In this document: piece after piece, positions 1 to 11,228 of the stretch
How positions within the stretch are numbered: the stretch's first letter is position 1
Layout: each line of letters begins with the position of its first letter
NCBI GenBank assembly: GCA_961205875.1
Contig: OY540821.1
Span: forward strand, 13,206,001 to 13,270,000
Reading direction: 5' to 3'
From: Sialis fuliginosa
Lineage: Eukaryota > Arthropoda > Insecta > Megaloptera > Sialidae
DNA length: 64,000 bases
Position numbers and translations under genes: made by a program
Notes under the pieces: generated by a model
What the model was told of the DNA's origin: nothing
Databases searched by the model: none
The model's input: only the letters and a program-made list of their open reading frames with translations

Positions 1-1294
1 CTATGAAATAGAAAAACAATGTTCACATCATTTTCCGGTACAATAAAACGTTTTTGAGATATTCGGTTGTGTATATTTGTCAATTTATTAATATTTTTAT
101 TATTCTGCATTTACCTACATAACACAAAAGTGTTAAATCATATTTATTTTCAATTTTGAGATTAATTGTGTACGACTATGAAGCTACAATTTCACATACA
201 TGACAAGCAGATTTACTGTTTACAAACAAACAAAGATCTTATCTGGCAAAACTGAAGCAAGACAAATACAGCGACTCAATTCCCAATAGAGCTTTGATTA
301 CGTTTGAACCCTTTCCAAAACCTATATTGTATACTTCAACTTGACGTTTCTGAAATAGAATAACCTTTGTCTTGGTAGACGCGACATTGTCAAAAAGTTA
401 ATCATGATTTAGAACCGCTTTCATGTTTTACATTATACCATTATATAAACTTATACTTAACACTTTAGGTGCCGATCATAAATTAAGATGAGTTAATTAT
501 TATCGTATTATAAAGAACTGTTACAAAGTCTTGTAACACTGAAAGATTATTTTACAATATTTGCTATTAATATTATCATTGAATTCTTGGGTATATTTTG
601 AAAAAACTTATCAAACGAAAAAGCTAATTTAAAAAAGTACTTCCGTAAGTGTTGGCTGATTAAAACATTTTTAAATTTAAATTGGGAATTAACAAAATTA
701 TTAACGATTATTCGAACGTTTTTCACATTTTTAATAATTTTCCAACGTGATTTTGAAGTAAGCCTTGCAATGTTATGTTAATCTTTTATTAAATGAAGCA
801 ATACTTAATTAATACTTGTTGAAATTACAACGTTATTCGTCATATCGAATAAAAAAATTAAAAGTAAATTTCGTATTTCCACAATTTTGTTTGTAAATAT
901 TGACACAGTCACACCCATATTTTTGTATTTTTATGTATGTAATTTAATGCAGTGAAAATTATCTTATCGACTTATTTGAGACATTTGACATTGCTATAAC
1001 TTCTGAAATATAAAAATTTTGATTATTCAAAATTACTTGATTCCACAACACTAAGAGTTTCACGTTCTGACACAATGATATGAGCTTTAACTCACCACTT
1101 AATACTTGTCAAGCTCTAGTAGGTATATCATTTCCTTTAGTAATACTAGTATTCGTCATAAGCTAATGTTTAGTAATTCTGAGTATGTAACAGAATTTAT
1201 TTTTACAACACAAAACGTATTAATTATCTTTCAAGACTTCTAAATCCAAAAGACACTTTTTTTATAAAAATTTTGACCGATAAACTCAAAAAGG
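1..1294. other. AT-rich stretch with no recognised feature
   Basis: No open frame of interest, no convincing inverted or tandem repeat and no RNA gene could be recognised. It is ordinary AT-rich intergenic or intronic sequence. Confidence 0.6.
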
Positions 1295-1296
1295 TA

Positions 1297-1705
1297 AGGT
1301 ACTGGCACCAGTCTTGGTCAATAGCCCAGTGTTGGACTAATTAAAAATTAAATTAGAAATATTTGTTGATATTAAATTACAACCATACGTGAATCTATAC
1401 ACACAAATCAGCTTAATTTGATGATTATCGACAAATGTGTGTCAAAATGGTGGACATTTAACTAATTATTAGTGCAATCCATTTACTAATTATTATATTA
1501 TCATAGCATCATTTGTGTCGTAGTATTTATCATTTTCTAATCATTAGTAAGTGTCTATCACTTGGTGCCCATTACTGGTTTTATTTTGTCCATTACTAGA
1601 GAAAAACACAAACAAAATAAAAGGCTGTAGTTAAAAAAAAAACTATATTTGCCCATAAATCCCAAAAAATAGTTTACCTTGCGGCCAAGACTGATGCCAG
1701 TATCT
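1297..1705. mobile_element. Family A MITE, copy 1 (TA-flanked, 409 bp)
   Basis: The left end reads AGGTACTGGCACCAGTCTTG and the reverse complement of the right end reads AGATACTGGCATCAGTCTTG, a TIR of over 20 bp with two differences in the first 20. The interior is homologous to 31389-31879 and 32354-32870: all share a stretch reading GTCAAAATGGTGGACATTTA and another reading CCATTACT. The left flank is TA and the right flank TC, so the presumed TA target duplication has decayed on one side. It has no coding capacity. A short TIR element with a TA duplication fits a Tc1/mariner-type MITE (inference). Confidence 0.75.
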
Positions 1706-1789
1706 TCTATATTTCTATATTTCACTTAATTAGCAAGAAAAAGGAGTTATATGTCGATTTTTCGGCAGTTAACGTGTTTAGTAGCATAC

Positions 1790-2396
1790 ATTTAATAATC
1801 TTAATAATTTTAAATTAGATAATTGACAAACATCAATATTAAAGACCTGGTTGACATGATTCCAGCCCTTATAGTGATCTGAAACAAAAAAATTTAAAAA
1901 ATTCCCAGTCTGTAAAGATGTCGCTATCGCATTGACCTTAGCAAAAAAAAAAAAATTCACAAAATGGCGTCGACATGAAAAATAAATTTTTTTTACCCCT
2001 TTTTTTGACCTTTTAGAATTTTTTAAAAATACTCCAAATTGAAATTTTTTAAAATCCAAGGCAGACGCGATAGAGAGATATATAAAAAAGATTTCCACCA
2101 AATTTCAAAGGAATCGGTGGGGTAGAACTTGAGATATCATGTCAACCACTTTAAAAAAAGTAGTTTCGAGAAAAACGTGTGATTCGTTCCACTCGGCCGG
2201 CTTAGATGCAACGTCACAAAATCCATTGTATCTCTTTTGAAAAATCCATTTAAGGACATATTCTTAAGGGTATAAACTTTGAAAATATGCAAAAAAAATT
2301 GATTTTTTCAAAATTCTAGACCAGAATACCCCCTTAATTTAATAATCTAAATAATTTTAAATTAGATAATTGACAAACATCAATATTAAAGACCTG
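1790..2396. repeat. Pair of ~60-bp direct repeats around a 487-bp insert
   Basis: A near-identical block occurs at 1790-1849 and again at 2337-2396, offset 547 bp. Both contain AATTTTAAATTAGATAATTG followed by the same tract ending AAAGACCTG. The repeats are too long for a normal target-site duplication. A segmental tandem duplication, or an LTR- or recombination-like event involving the repeat at 1990-2335, is more likely. Short peptides readable on the minus strand across both blocks share the same C-terminal residues only because of this duplication. Confidence 0.7.
1990..2335. mobile_element. Repeat with TTAA-type (piggyBac-like) right end
   Basis: The right end reads CCAGAATACCCCC followed by TTAA. 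TTAA plus a G- or C-run next to a TATTCTGG tract is typical of piggyBac-derived MITEs. The matching left end (TTAAGGGGGTATTCTGG) is not present at the expected place. The closest is CTTAAGGGTATAAAC at about 2265-2279, so this is probably a truncated or rearranged copy. It encodes nothing convincing. Confidence 0.4.
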
Positions 2397-2468
2397 TTTA
2401 CAAATGAAGGCACATGCTGTAGTGAACGTGTTAAGCAGGCTAGAGATTGTGATAAAGAGTGTGATACA

Positions 2469-2509
2469 CGTCATTGGGGACATGGTGGGACAGTGTCCCA
2501 GTAATGACG
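2469..2509. repeat. Nested palindrome in a GC-richer islet
   Basis: CGTCATTGGGGACA at 2469-2482 pairs with TGTCCCAGTAATGACG at 2494-2509. An exact inner palindrome, TGGGACA-G-TGTCCCA, lies at 2486-2500. The surrounding 2400-2640 is clearly richer in G+C than its neighbours. The function is unknown. It may be part of an old element or a regulatory palindrome. Confidence 0.55.
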
Positions 2510-2639
2510 ACACGTCCCGAACCGACCACGGGGGTATTATTAGGGTACCATAGTTATTGATTGGGCTCCAGTACGTTAGTCGCATATAAATTATTATACG
2601 TGATAACATGCCGATTGTGTGCAAATCGCAGGGGCTGAT

Positions 2640-4056
2640 TAAAAGATAGATAATAAGCTTGACTGGTACGGAATCATTTTAGCAAGATGCATGTATGAAA
2701 AGTTGGTGGGTAGGAAATTCTAAAAAATATTTAATATATTTTTTGTGGATAATTTTAAAATTGGGATAATTTCAGAGAGTTGTTTCATGAACGACTTTCA
2801 TAATAATATTTACGTTAAAATTTGTATCTTTATTTTAAAAGTAAGTTCTGGAAAAATTGAACTAAAATTTACTGAAAAAAACAAAATGTTGTTTTACAGA
2901 CAATATTATTTATTTTGATATTTTTTCAAGTTGTTGGTTGTCTGTTTCGAAATCATACGAAAACTACTGATCCGATTTTGATGGAATTTTTAATGATAAT
3001 TGAACTAAGGAAAATTTAAAATTGATATTTTTAAATAAAGATATATAAAAATTACAAGGAAATCATTAATGTTAATTCGTACTGTTAGAAATATTTTTAC
3101 TAGAAATTTAATGTTATAATATCGTTTTTAATACTAATCAATATGGGAAATGATAAAAATTGACTAGATACATATGCATTAGGCATATTTGTATAATATT
3201 TAGCTCATCAGATATTTAAAATTTGAAATGTATCTATTATGTGTATCTCATCCTTGTCGTACTGTTTGTTATTGCCTGCCCTGACAGGCACAGTGGCAAA
3301 GAAAATCCTAAATTTGTGTAAGAATTCAAAACAAAAAGTATCATAGTAAAATCTAAGTAATATAACATAGTTAGTTAAAAAATATATATACAACTTTAGA
3401 AAAACCAGCAAAATTAATAATAAATAAATAATTTAAAAAAACGAAATTGATAAATTAACGCTCAAGTCATTCAAGATATGAAATACCTATTTGGCTGTAT
3501 TACTAAGAAAATAACACCAACAAAAGAAGAAGTTTGGGGACCACTGATGTCATTAGTATAAGAATAATTAATCAATGATAATTTTGATATTGATGAAATA
3601 ATTAAAGCAACAATTTATATTGAATAATTATGTCAGGCACGTATTAAGAAAAAAAGTACAATCATTACGCGAACCACAGTTTAAGAACCACTGATTATAT
3701 CAATTGCCTTTTAAAGAGCGTCGAGTAAATAAAAATAAAATGTTTTTCGTATTATTTATTTGTTAAATAATTTTTCCATTCTCTAGCTTGAGAAATGAAA
3801 AAAAAATAATGAAACTTTGGTCTAGATACGACTCTGGTTGTAGTAAAGACCGGAAATCGTGATCCCGGAACTCGATATGGTGCACATGAGTCGTTTGAAT
3901 TGACCAATTAGAAACGTTCTTATGTAAGATATAACGAATACTATACAGAGAAAATACATTTTATTTGTAATATTGTTTTTTATCTCATTTGATCTGATTT
4001 AGAATCTCGTGAAGATATATACTATGTTTTATATGAATTTTGAAAAATATTACTTA
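2640..4056. other. No gene; two isolated hAT-like ends
   Basis: Apart from AGTTTGGGGACCACTG at 3531-3546 and AGTTTAAGAACCACTG at 3678-3693, nothing was recognised. Both read as right-hand ends of hAT-type elements (reverse complements begin CAGTGGT). The second is the exact complement of the first 16 bases of the hAT remnant at 20350. No left partner with a target duplication was found for either. Confidence 0.5.
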
Positions 4057-4058
4057 TA

Positions 4059-4667
4059 CAGGATGATCCATTTTTATTCAATAAACAAAGAATGATAGAA
4101 ATGTTCTGGATAAAAGTTAAAGGGTTTTAGAGGGATATCATATAGCGCTATCAAAATTATTTTTGGTGGCTCTGGAAGTTTTTTTTTTTTAAATGAGAAC
4201 CTAATTCTTTATTAAAAATTTTTTTTCCACGAAACGATTTTTATTGGAAGGTATTTTTACGACTTCAATTTTCCAAGATTTTTTAATTTTCAAGAATTTT
4301 TTACTCAACCAACAACTTTAGAGAAAAAGTACAAAATACATATTCATTTCATTTAATAAAACTTGGAAAATTAATTCAGAAATTTATTTTTAACTTTTGA
4401 TATTAAATTTGTCTAAGAAAAATAAAAGAAATAATAATAAAACAATAAATTACCAAATAACTTTCTAAAGTTCAAAAAAAAGTTATTTCTTTCACGGAGA
4501 ATATGATTCTGCAATTAAAAATAGAGGCTCCCATAAAAAAAATGAAATTGACCTCCAGATCTTCATCAAAAATAACTTTTCAATTTTTGCCTGGAACATT
4601 TTTTTTATCTTGCTTTGTTTTTGATATGTACAAATATATGCCTGGGTGATTTAAATGGATCATCCTG
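4059..4667. mobile_element. 609-bp TIR element with TA target duplication
   Basis: The left end CAGGATGATCCATTT is matched exactly by the reverse complement of the right end, and both sides are flanked by TA (4057-4058 and 4668-4669). Inner segments are partly complementary as well: a GTTCTGGATAAAAG tract on the left faces a GCCTGGAACATT tract on the right, suggesting a decayed long inverted repeat. No transposase frame survives. It is best described as a non-autonomous Tc1/mariner-type element. The superfamily is inferred from the TA and the CAGG end. Confidence 0.75.
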
Positions 4668-4669
4668 TA

Positions 4670-5905
4670 TAATATCAAAACTTCACATTACTGATATTAC
4701 TTTTCATGAATAAAAATAAAACTGGTTATTATATTTTCTTCGCATAAACTCAAAATTTGTTGACATATATTTTTTTGCAGAATATGCAACCATGTTTATG
4801 CGAACAACATCGGCAAAAGTGCTAGTGTTGTAGGTATATAAAGCTGTTATACGTCAAAACACATTGTTATTTTTGGTATTTTCTTGTTTATGTGATATTT
4901 GTGCTTGTTTATAACCGTGTCATACAATCGTATCGTGAATGTTTTCAAACGGTTTGTCATATATAGTTTGTAAAACTTTCCTTGTTCGGCAAAAAATACA
5001 TTTTCCTCATATACAGTACCACTCAAAATTATCCGAACAAAATATTTAATTACATATATATTTTATTTGTTTATAGGTTGAAAGAGAATTGTGGAAATTT
5101 TATGATAGCTATAAAAATTGTATTTACAACTAGTAAGATTGCTTTAAAAATATTATCATGAAAAATGAATGAATTATTAAGAATTATCAGGCAAAAAATA
5201 AAAATTTTCGTCTATTCTGTTTCAGAAATATTTATTAAAAAATTTAGAAAAACAATAATTTATAACTGTAGGCATATGTAAAATAAAAGATTTGACAACG
5301 CCACATCATTTTGATTCTTTGGCTACTCTATTAAATAATAGTTTTCCTATACAAAAATCTTGAAGAGTAAATTTTTAAATATTTAAATGACTCGCTAAGG
5401 CCGACCCTGAAGACACAAATATTTTATTATGTTGCTGATTCATTTTACTCTTACAATAAGATTAGGAAAGATTATGGAAACATAACAACCAATGCTAGCC
5501 CGTATATAAAAGTGTTACCAAAATTTTACGATGGCCATCTTTTCTTAAATGGCGTAATCGTCATTTCCATGCATATTATCCCAGAGGCGCCATTTGAAAA
5601 TTTATAATATGCAACTATAGTATATTTTAGTTAGTTAGAATGAAAGCTGATAGTTCCTATTAGACATTTCTCTGTTAATCACTTATTATCACTGAAATAC
5701 TTTTAAAGATTATAAAACATTTATTATTAATTAATTTCATAATTCAAAACAATTGATATGCTAGATAATGTGTTATTTGTCCTTCATCTTTCCTTGTCTA
5801 AGCATTTTACTCTATAGATTTCAAGGAATTTGTTGCCATAGTTACCACGTCAAAGTCATGATAAAAATATCTCTATACATGACAGTGCGTTCACCCTACG
5901 TTACT
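4670..5905. other. No gene; one orphan Tc1/mariner-like end
   Basis: At 5014 a sequence CAGTACCACTCAAAATTATC preceded by TA resembles the outer end of Tc1/mariner elements. I could not find its inverted partner downstream, so no element is called. The GTGTTATTTGTCCTTCATCT tract at 5770-5802 recurs on the opposite strand at 24462-24497. The rest is featureless. Confidence 0.45.
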
Positions 5906-5910
5906 AAGGT

Positions 5911-6071
5911 TTACACTGTTATAGCTATTATTCCGTTAATCTGACATTGATATTATATTCTATACAGAGCAAGAGTTATAATAGGACATTTCAAAGTTGA
6001 CATTTAACCTGCTCGTCTCGTTGTACATTATTTATACAGTTATCGCTATTATTCCCTTAATCCGATACTGA
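5911..6071. repeat. Two ~40-bp direct repeats, offset 121 bp
   Basis: TTACACTGTTATAGCTATTA at 5911 and its continuation through about 5950 are repeated in diverged form from about 6032 to 6071 (CAGTTATCGCTATTATTCCC). The two units are probably the remains of a tandem duplication. The stretch just downstream, 6080-6240, is noticeably GC-richer and holds a 70-codon minus-strand frame (6107-6319) that I do not recognise. Confidence 0.5.
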
Positions 6072-6429
6072 TTGTTCGCAGAACTGTCGTTAGCACGAGG
6101 GTCTTCCTACGGATTTGATTTCTGATTGCGGACGGGTATGTCCACGTGACGGTTTTGACAACACTCGCCCTCTCGTAAATAACACCCTGACCACTTCGGC
6201 ACAGACCCCTTTACATTTCTAAACCGCACGCGTATACTTTTTAAAACTATATAGGTTTGTATTGTGCTTGTAACATTAAACGTTTTGCTGATCTTTATTT
6301 TGATACAATTTTTATGCATTAAAAAGAAAATGACGAAAAAATTACCTAAGGTGTTTTTTTATTTGATTTTTTGACACTCACTCTGATTAAGTTTTGTGTA
6401 TTAATTCGTGAAATATGTTAAAATATATG

Positions 6430-6610
6430 GTAACTAGCGTATTTGACATGATGTTACCCGGGGTTATTTTAATCTGTAATAAATTTATTAAACATTATTG
6501 TTTTTATTTACAGCAATTGTTTTTTTTATGACTTCGTGAAAACCGGAATAAAATCCGTTCAGTAGTTACTGAGAAAATCGTACACAGACAGACGCAACGA
6601 CGGATGCTGT
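6430..6610. repeat. Interspersed repeat V, copy 1
   Basis: The block containing TGATGTTACCCGGGGTTATT followed by an AATCTGTAATAAA tract recurs at 53745-53880. Downstream it runs into GTGAAAACCGGAATAAAATC and a GTACACAGACAGACG tract, a style common near the ends of insect non-LTR and other interspersed repeats. No coding frame is visible. The class cannot be decided from two copies. Confidence 0.55.
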
Positions 6611-6794
6611 TTAGATTTAATTATGTCTGAACAAAACAAGTTTAATTCATATTGCTCTCCTGAAAAATCGTATCTTTGTAGCCATAATGTTTTGTATGAC
6701 CTAATTTTAAAATTCTGTCTTCGGTTAATTCTTATGTAACGAAACTAGTATGTTTACAATAAAGTGTGTAATTTAAATAATACTTATATTTTTT

Positions 6795-6928
6795 GAATCT
6801 TGGCTTCTAGGTGTAAGCCGCGTCTACACTTTTAGAAGAGCCCTGAAGATGTTTACTGCAATGTGTAACGAAACGTTGGCCGATAACACGACCAAATCGA
6901 CGCGACTTACACCCAGAAGTCAAGATCC
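6795..6928 (+). ncRNA. Hairpin with a hammerhead-like core (degenerate)
   Basis: Arms of about 30 bp (6795-6824 and 6899-6928; left arm starts GAATCTTGGCTTCTAGGTGT) enclose a segment that reads CTGAAGA at 6843-6849, then a possible stem, then GAAA at 6870-6873 inside the palindrome ACGT (6873-6876). The CTGANGA...GAAA spacing is what a hammerhead ribozyme core shows. The deficits are clear: an extra T after CTGAAGA, a bulged stem II, and only 3 bp of stem I (GCC at 6840-6842 with GGC at 6878-6880). Hammerheads with very short stem III are known in Penelope-like elements and retrozymes, so this may be a relic of such an element. No catalytic activity is claimed. Confidence 0.3.
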
Positions 6929-7271
6929 ATACCAAGATCACCGTGGAAGCTTTAAGACTTGTATACTTATATATTTTATAATTTAAGTCAGGTATTCACA
7001 TAAAAGAACTTGAATTTTTATCTAAAAACGGGAATTTAAAAAAAAATGTCGGGTTCAATTTAGTCGGAGGTTCAATTCTAAAATAGCTGGACTACAATCA
7101 TATAATTAAAACAAAAATTTATCTATGTTGTGTTGATGACGCATTTAAATATATGAACCACACAGAACATAATATTATTTATTACTATTCATACACAATC
7201 CAAATTGCAGATGTAAATCAGTTCATTTTAATATACATATCAAACCACATACTCGACAATATGTATATATA

Positions 7272-8096
7272 CAGGGTGTTCGCCAGAATCAAGTGATCTT
7301 TGTTAACTTTGTTATTATTGGAGATAGAAGATCGGTTAAATGGGCAAAGTATCAGTATTTTTTCCGGTATAAATAATGGCGGTCTCAAAAATACAATTGA
7401 ATTTCGAATTTTAGAGATATATTGAAAAATAACGTTTTTTTGATAAAATATCATGTATTATTATTAGATTTTGTAGCTCAGAATGTTCTCTTTTTAAAAG
7501 ATATAATAAGTACCTATAAAATTAATACAAAATATCGAAAAATAATATAATAAAATACAAACAATTGATTAAAATTTTTAAAATAATAGTTTCAGGTATT
7601 TATGCCTTATTTCGCAAAAGTTTTTGAGTATTATTGATAAAAAATTATAATTAATTATAATAATATTTTTCTTTATCAATAAAATTCAAAAACGTTGAAA
7701 ATCTTCGAAAAATTGGCATAAATACCTGAAATTATTGTTTTAAAATTTGTAATCAAATGTTTGTATTTTACTAAATCTTTACAGCACACTATTTTTGATA
7801 TTTTCTGTTTTTATATTTGATATATCTTGTTTTATAAAAATTTTACCACCATACATGTATGAGACTTTTATAAAGAGAACATTCTTAGCTATAAAATCCA
7901 ATAATACTATACCAGGTATTCCATTAAAAAAACCATTATTTTTCAATATGTCTCCAAAATTCGACATTCAATTATTTTTTTGAGACCGCCATTATTCATC
8001 CCGGAAAAAATACCGATTCTTTGCCCATTTAACCGATCTTCTAGCTTCAATAACAACAAAGTTAGCAACGATCGCTCGATTTTGTCGAACACCCTG
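7272..8096. mobile_element. 825-bp foldback (palindromic) TIR element with TA duplication
   Basis: The left terminus CAGGGTGTTCGCCAGAATC and the right terminus (reverse complement CAGGGTGTTCGACAAAATC) are flanked by TA at 7270-7271 and 8097-8098. Complementarity continues almost to the centre near 7684. For example, GAGACCGCC-type sequence at about 7379 and 7981, the GAATGTTCTC tract at about 7480 and its complement at about 7875, and the TTTCAGGTATTTATGCC tract at about 7591 and its complement at about 7717 all pair. Short frames on both strands are mirror artefacts of the palindrome. The transcript would form a long hairpin. Confidence 0.8.
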
Positions 8097-8099
8097 TAT

Positions 8100-9110
8100 A
8101 TATGTTATGTACATTCATACATACATACACATTATATACACGTATACATGAACATTCATAGCTAACTATATCTATATGCTAATTCTATTGTGTAACTCGG
8201 TACTACATATCCGATTTTAGAGTAATAATTTATGAAATAAACTGTAACCTAACCATATAGAACACCTGTTGTAGACTTGCCTTACGTAAAATGTATAGCA
8301 TAAAAATATAATTTTCATTTTAACGTGTAAGAGAACATTAAAGAATTATTATATTGTCAAAACAACCTGGTTTAATATAAGCCTTGTAATTAATTGTATA
8401 CACAGTTTATGATTTATTTGTAAAAACTTTTTTTACTTCTTTATTATCACATGACGTTTAAATTTATAAAAAATCGAATGTATATGTGCAGTTTTAATAA
8501 GAGAAATACAATCCAGGTAAATGTGTAACTACCTATAGGAGTTATACTTTTTTTTTCTTTTCAAAAAAATATATACAGATTTATGAACAAATATTTATTA
8601 AAAAAAATCTTTTTAGATGGTATATGGTAGAAAAATTTAGTTACATTTATGACTTTACATTTTTCATAAAAACAGAATATAATAATAGTTTTCATCCGGC
8701 AAAATTTATATTTGTATAAAAAATAGACAAATTTACATGAAGTAACAATAAAAACCAACAAAATAATTTACATGTTATACAGAAAAAATTTAAATTACAA
8801 AGTTATCCGTCAAACAAATTTATGTCAATAAGAAAAATCAATAGTAGCTCTCTCTACAGCAACTAATTCAGTTAAATTGCACGGTTTTAAAGTTTTTATG
8901 CAATGGTAGACAATTTTATTCCACTAACCAAATGATTTATAACTAAGGTAAAAAAAATGTATGTAAAACAGTATTTGATTTAGTAATGTTGAATGTTGAT
9001 TAGTGATTACTTTTTACAACAAACAGTATTGGAACATAATAATTATAGTATAAAAAGTTCTAATTTCGTAGATATTTCAACGGGTTGAAATTAATATTCA
9101 TATATATGTC
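8100..9110. other. No recognised feature
   Basis: AT-rich. A short CATACATACATACA run sits near 8115-8135. No gene, TIR pair or tandem array was recognised. Confidence 0.55.
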
Positions 9111-9112
9111 TC

Positions 9113-9200
9113 ACGTCAAATTCTGATGTTACTCGGGGTTAAAATTCACGATATAATCATTTTTGACCACTTTAACCCATGTAACATTAAAATTTGACGT
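9113..9200. repeat. 88-bp hairpin (MITE remnant)
   Basis: ACGTCAAATTCTGATGTTAC at the left pairs with a right arm whose complement reads ACGTCAAATTTTAATGTTAC, followed on both sides by a GGGTTAAA tract. A TAATATTCA tract further out is also inverted, so the arms may run from about 9090 to about 9220. The TGTTACTCGGGGTTA part resembles the core of repeat V at 6430 and 53745. Confidence 0.6.
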
Positions 9201-9204
9201 ATAT

Positions 9205-11225
9205 TTGAATATTAGATTCGGTCGAAATATATGCAGGACATTTAGTCTTCTCTTCCTTTTGTATAATATATAAATACGTATATTATTAAGGCATGATATT
9301 AAGTCATTCATTTTACCATTTAATTATACTTAAATTCTTTTTGATAATGTAAAAAAAAATGTTCGTATTATTAAAAAAGGCAGATTTTGAAAACAAGAAA
9401 AATTGTAATATAAAATACCTACATAAAAATCAAATAATGCGAAACTACTTTAATATTTTGTAATAGGGGTACTACGAGAAAGATAATAAGAAAAAAGAAA
9501 TAGGATGTTAGTATACAAGAGGAAAAAGAGCTCTAAATACAGAAACTAATATAAGGGCAAAGAATGGCTGAAGCTATTGTTATTACAGAAAAAAAGTAGG
9601 ATATGACACCTCCATTGCAACGAATGTAAAAAAGAAAAGAAAAAACCAGGCGCAGAAATTGACTGAAGGTGACATATAAAAATGTTGAATGTAATATAAA
9701 AAAAATTTCACCGTATATCAACATATTAAATTCTGAAGTGAAGTTTTCACGGAAAATTATACGACGAGGTATACACGGAAAAAATTGATGAACCAAAAGA
9801 AAATTTGTTTATTCTAGCTTTCCTGTTTATTCTTACAAATTTATATAGTAGATACCTCTTCAGAACTCACTATGACTAACTCTAAAAAAAATTATTATTT
9901 TTAAATTGTTTATTTTGCGAACTGAACGTTTTTTTTGTTATTGGGAAGAAGGAAAGATGGGGTAAGACGATTTTAATCATACATAATGGTATTTAATATA
10001 CCTTCTGTTATTACAATAATTATACTTAGATTGACGTGTCAGCTTTTTGAAACATGAATAAATTAATTAATAATTAATTGCGATTATAGTGTATTTATAA
10101 ATATTAATCATTTCTTGCCCCCTCTTGAAAATTATAGACAGATAAATTGCAATACTTAGTTTTAACTGCAATTAATTTTTTCGTTTCCATAGGTAATATA
10201 TTCCTACCAGTAAATATAAAAACTTTATTCCGTTGAGAAGTTTTCTTTAATGTATCTACTGGAATAACCACAATACAATTAAATAAAGTAAACTTATCTG
10301 AAATACATGAACGAACATCCAATAAGACCAATTAAAATTCAAAGTGAGTAGAGAAAAAAATTTATTCTCTGGTTTTATTCTCAACTGCTCTTTTTCTTTA
10401 AAAAAATGATAACAAGCCACATTGTTAAAATGGAAACAAAAAAAAGTAAATAAATGGTAGGTATAACTGCTAAAAATATTTAATAAAAGGAAATATGGGC
10501 AAAATAAATAAAAATTATTATTATTATATCTACTTTAAAATATCGCTACTTATACATTTCGTTGTATTTATTGTTATAAATAATGCATTATTAAAAATAT
10601 GTATTTTATTATAACTAGGGAATCTGCTCCTCCCCTGATATTATTACTATAAATATAGTTTAATAGAAATGTATTATTTTTTGGACAGATATACGAAAAT
10701 TTTAAATATTTTTTGTCATGAGTTAATAAATTTGTGATTTTTATTGGAAAAAATTAATCTATCTTACAAAAAATTCTGAAAAATATTGTTTTTTATAATC
10801 ATTCTCTCTACAACCAAACTGCAAAGGGCTTTTTGCAGTAAATATAATTTTAATAACCAAAATATATATTTATAATAATGTAAACTTAATTATGAATTAA
10901 ATTGCATTTATAATTCAATTTTTATAGTTTTGTGGATTGATACATAACAAAGTTTATTTCGTAAATTTGGCTATCTGTTTAAATAACACTTTTTTATGTA
11001 CTATTGAAACTAGATAGACAGAAATATGTTTATATTTCTTTTATCGTGATATGACAAGCTCAGCATTTGACGTGGCATAGATTGTTAGACATGTTATTTG
11101 CACGCTAAGGTTCACGCAAATTGTAATGTCATATACATACATGTTCTCTGTAATAGATGATGTATGTTGCATGTAAATTGTAGTGTGCTTTTTAACTTGA
11201 GATAACAATGTAAAAATGAATTCTA
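9205..11225. other. 2 kb without recognised features
   Basis: Short frames (for example at 9533-9796 and 10104-10331 on the minus strand) have no recognisable motif and a composition expected of AT-rich noise. A single CACGGAAAAAA tract near 9775 resembles the end of the hairpin MITE at 37760, but no partner is present. Confidence 0.5.
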
Positions 11226-11228
11226 TAT

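Noticed and set aside
7779-7983. Paired 62-codon frames on opposite strands inside the foldback element
   Set aside because: Both are open by chance in AT-rich palindromic sequence. No homology is recognisable.
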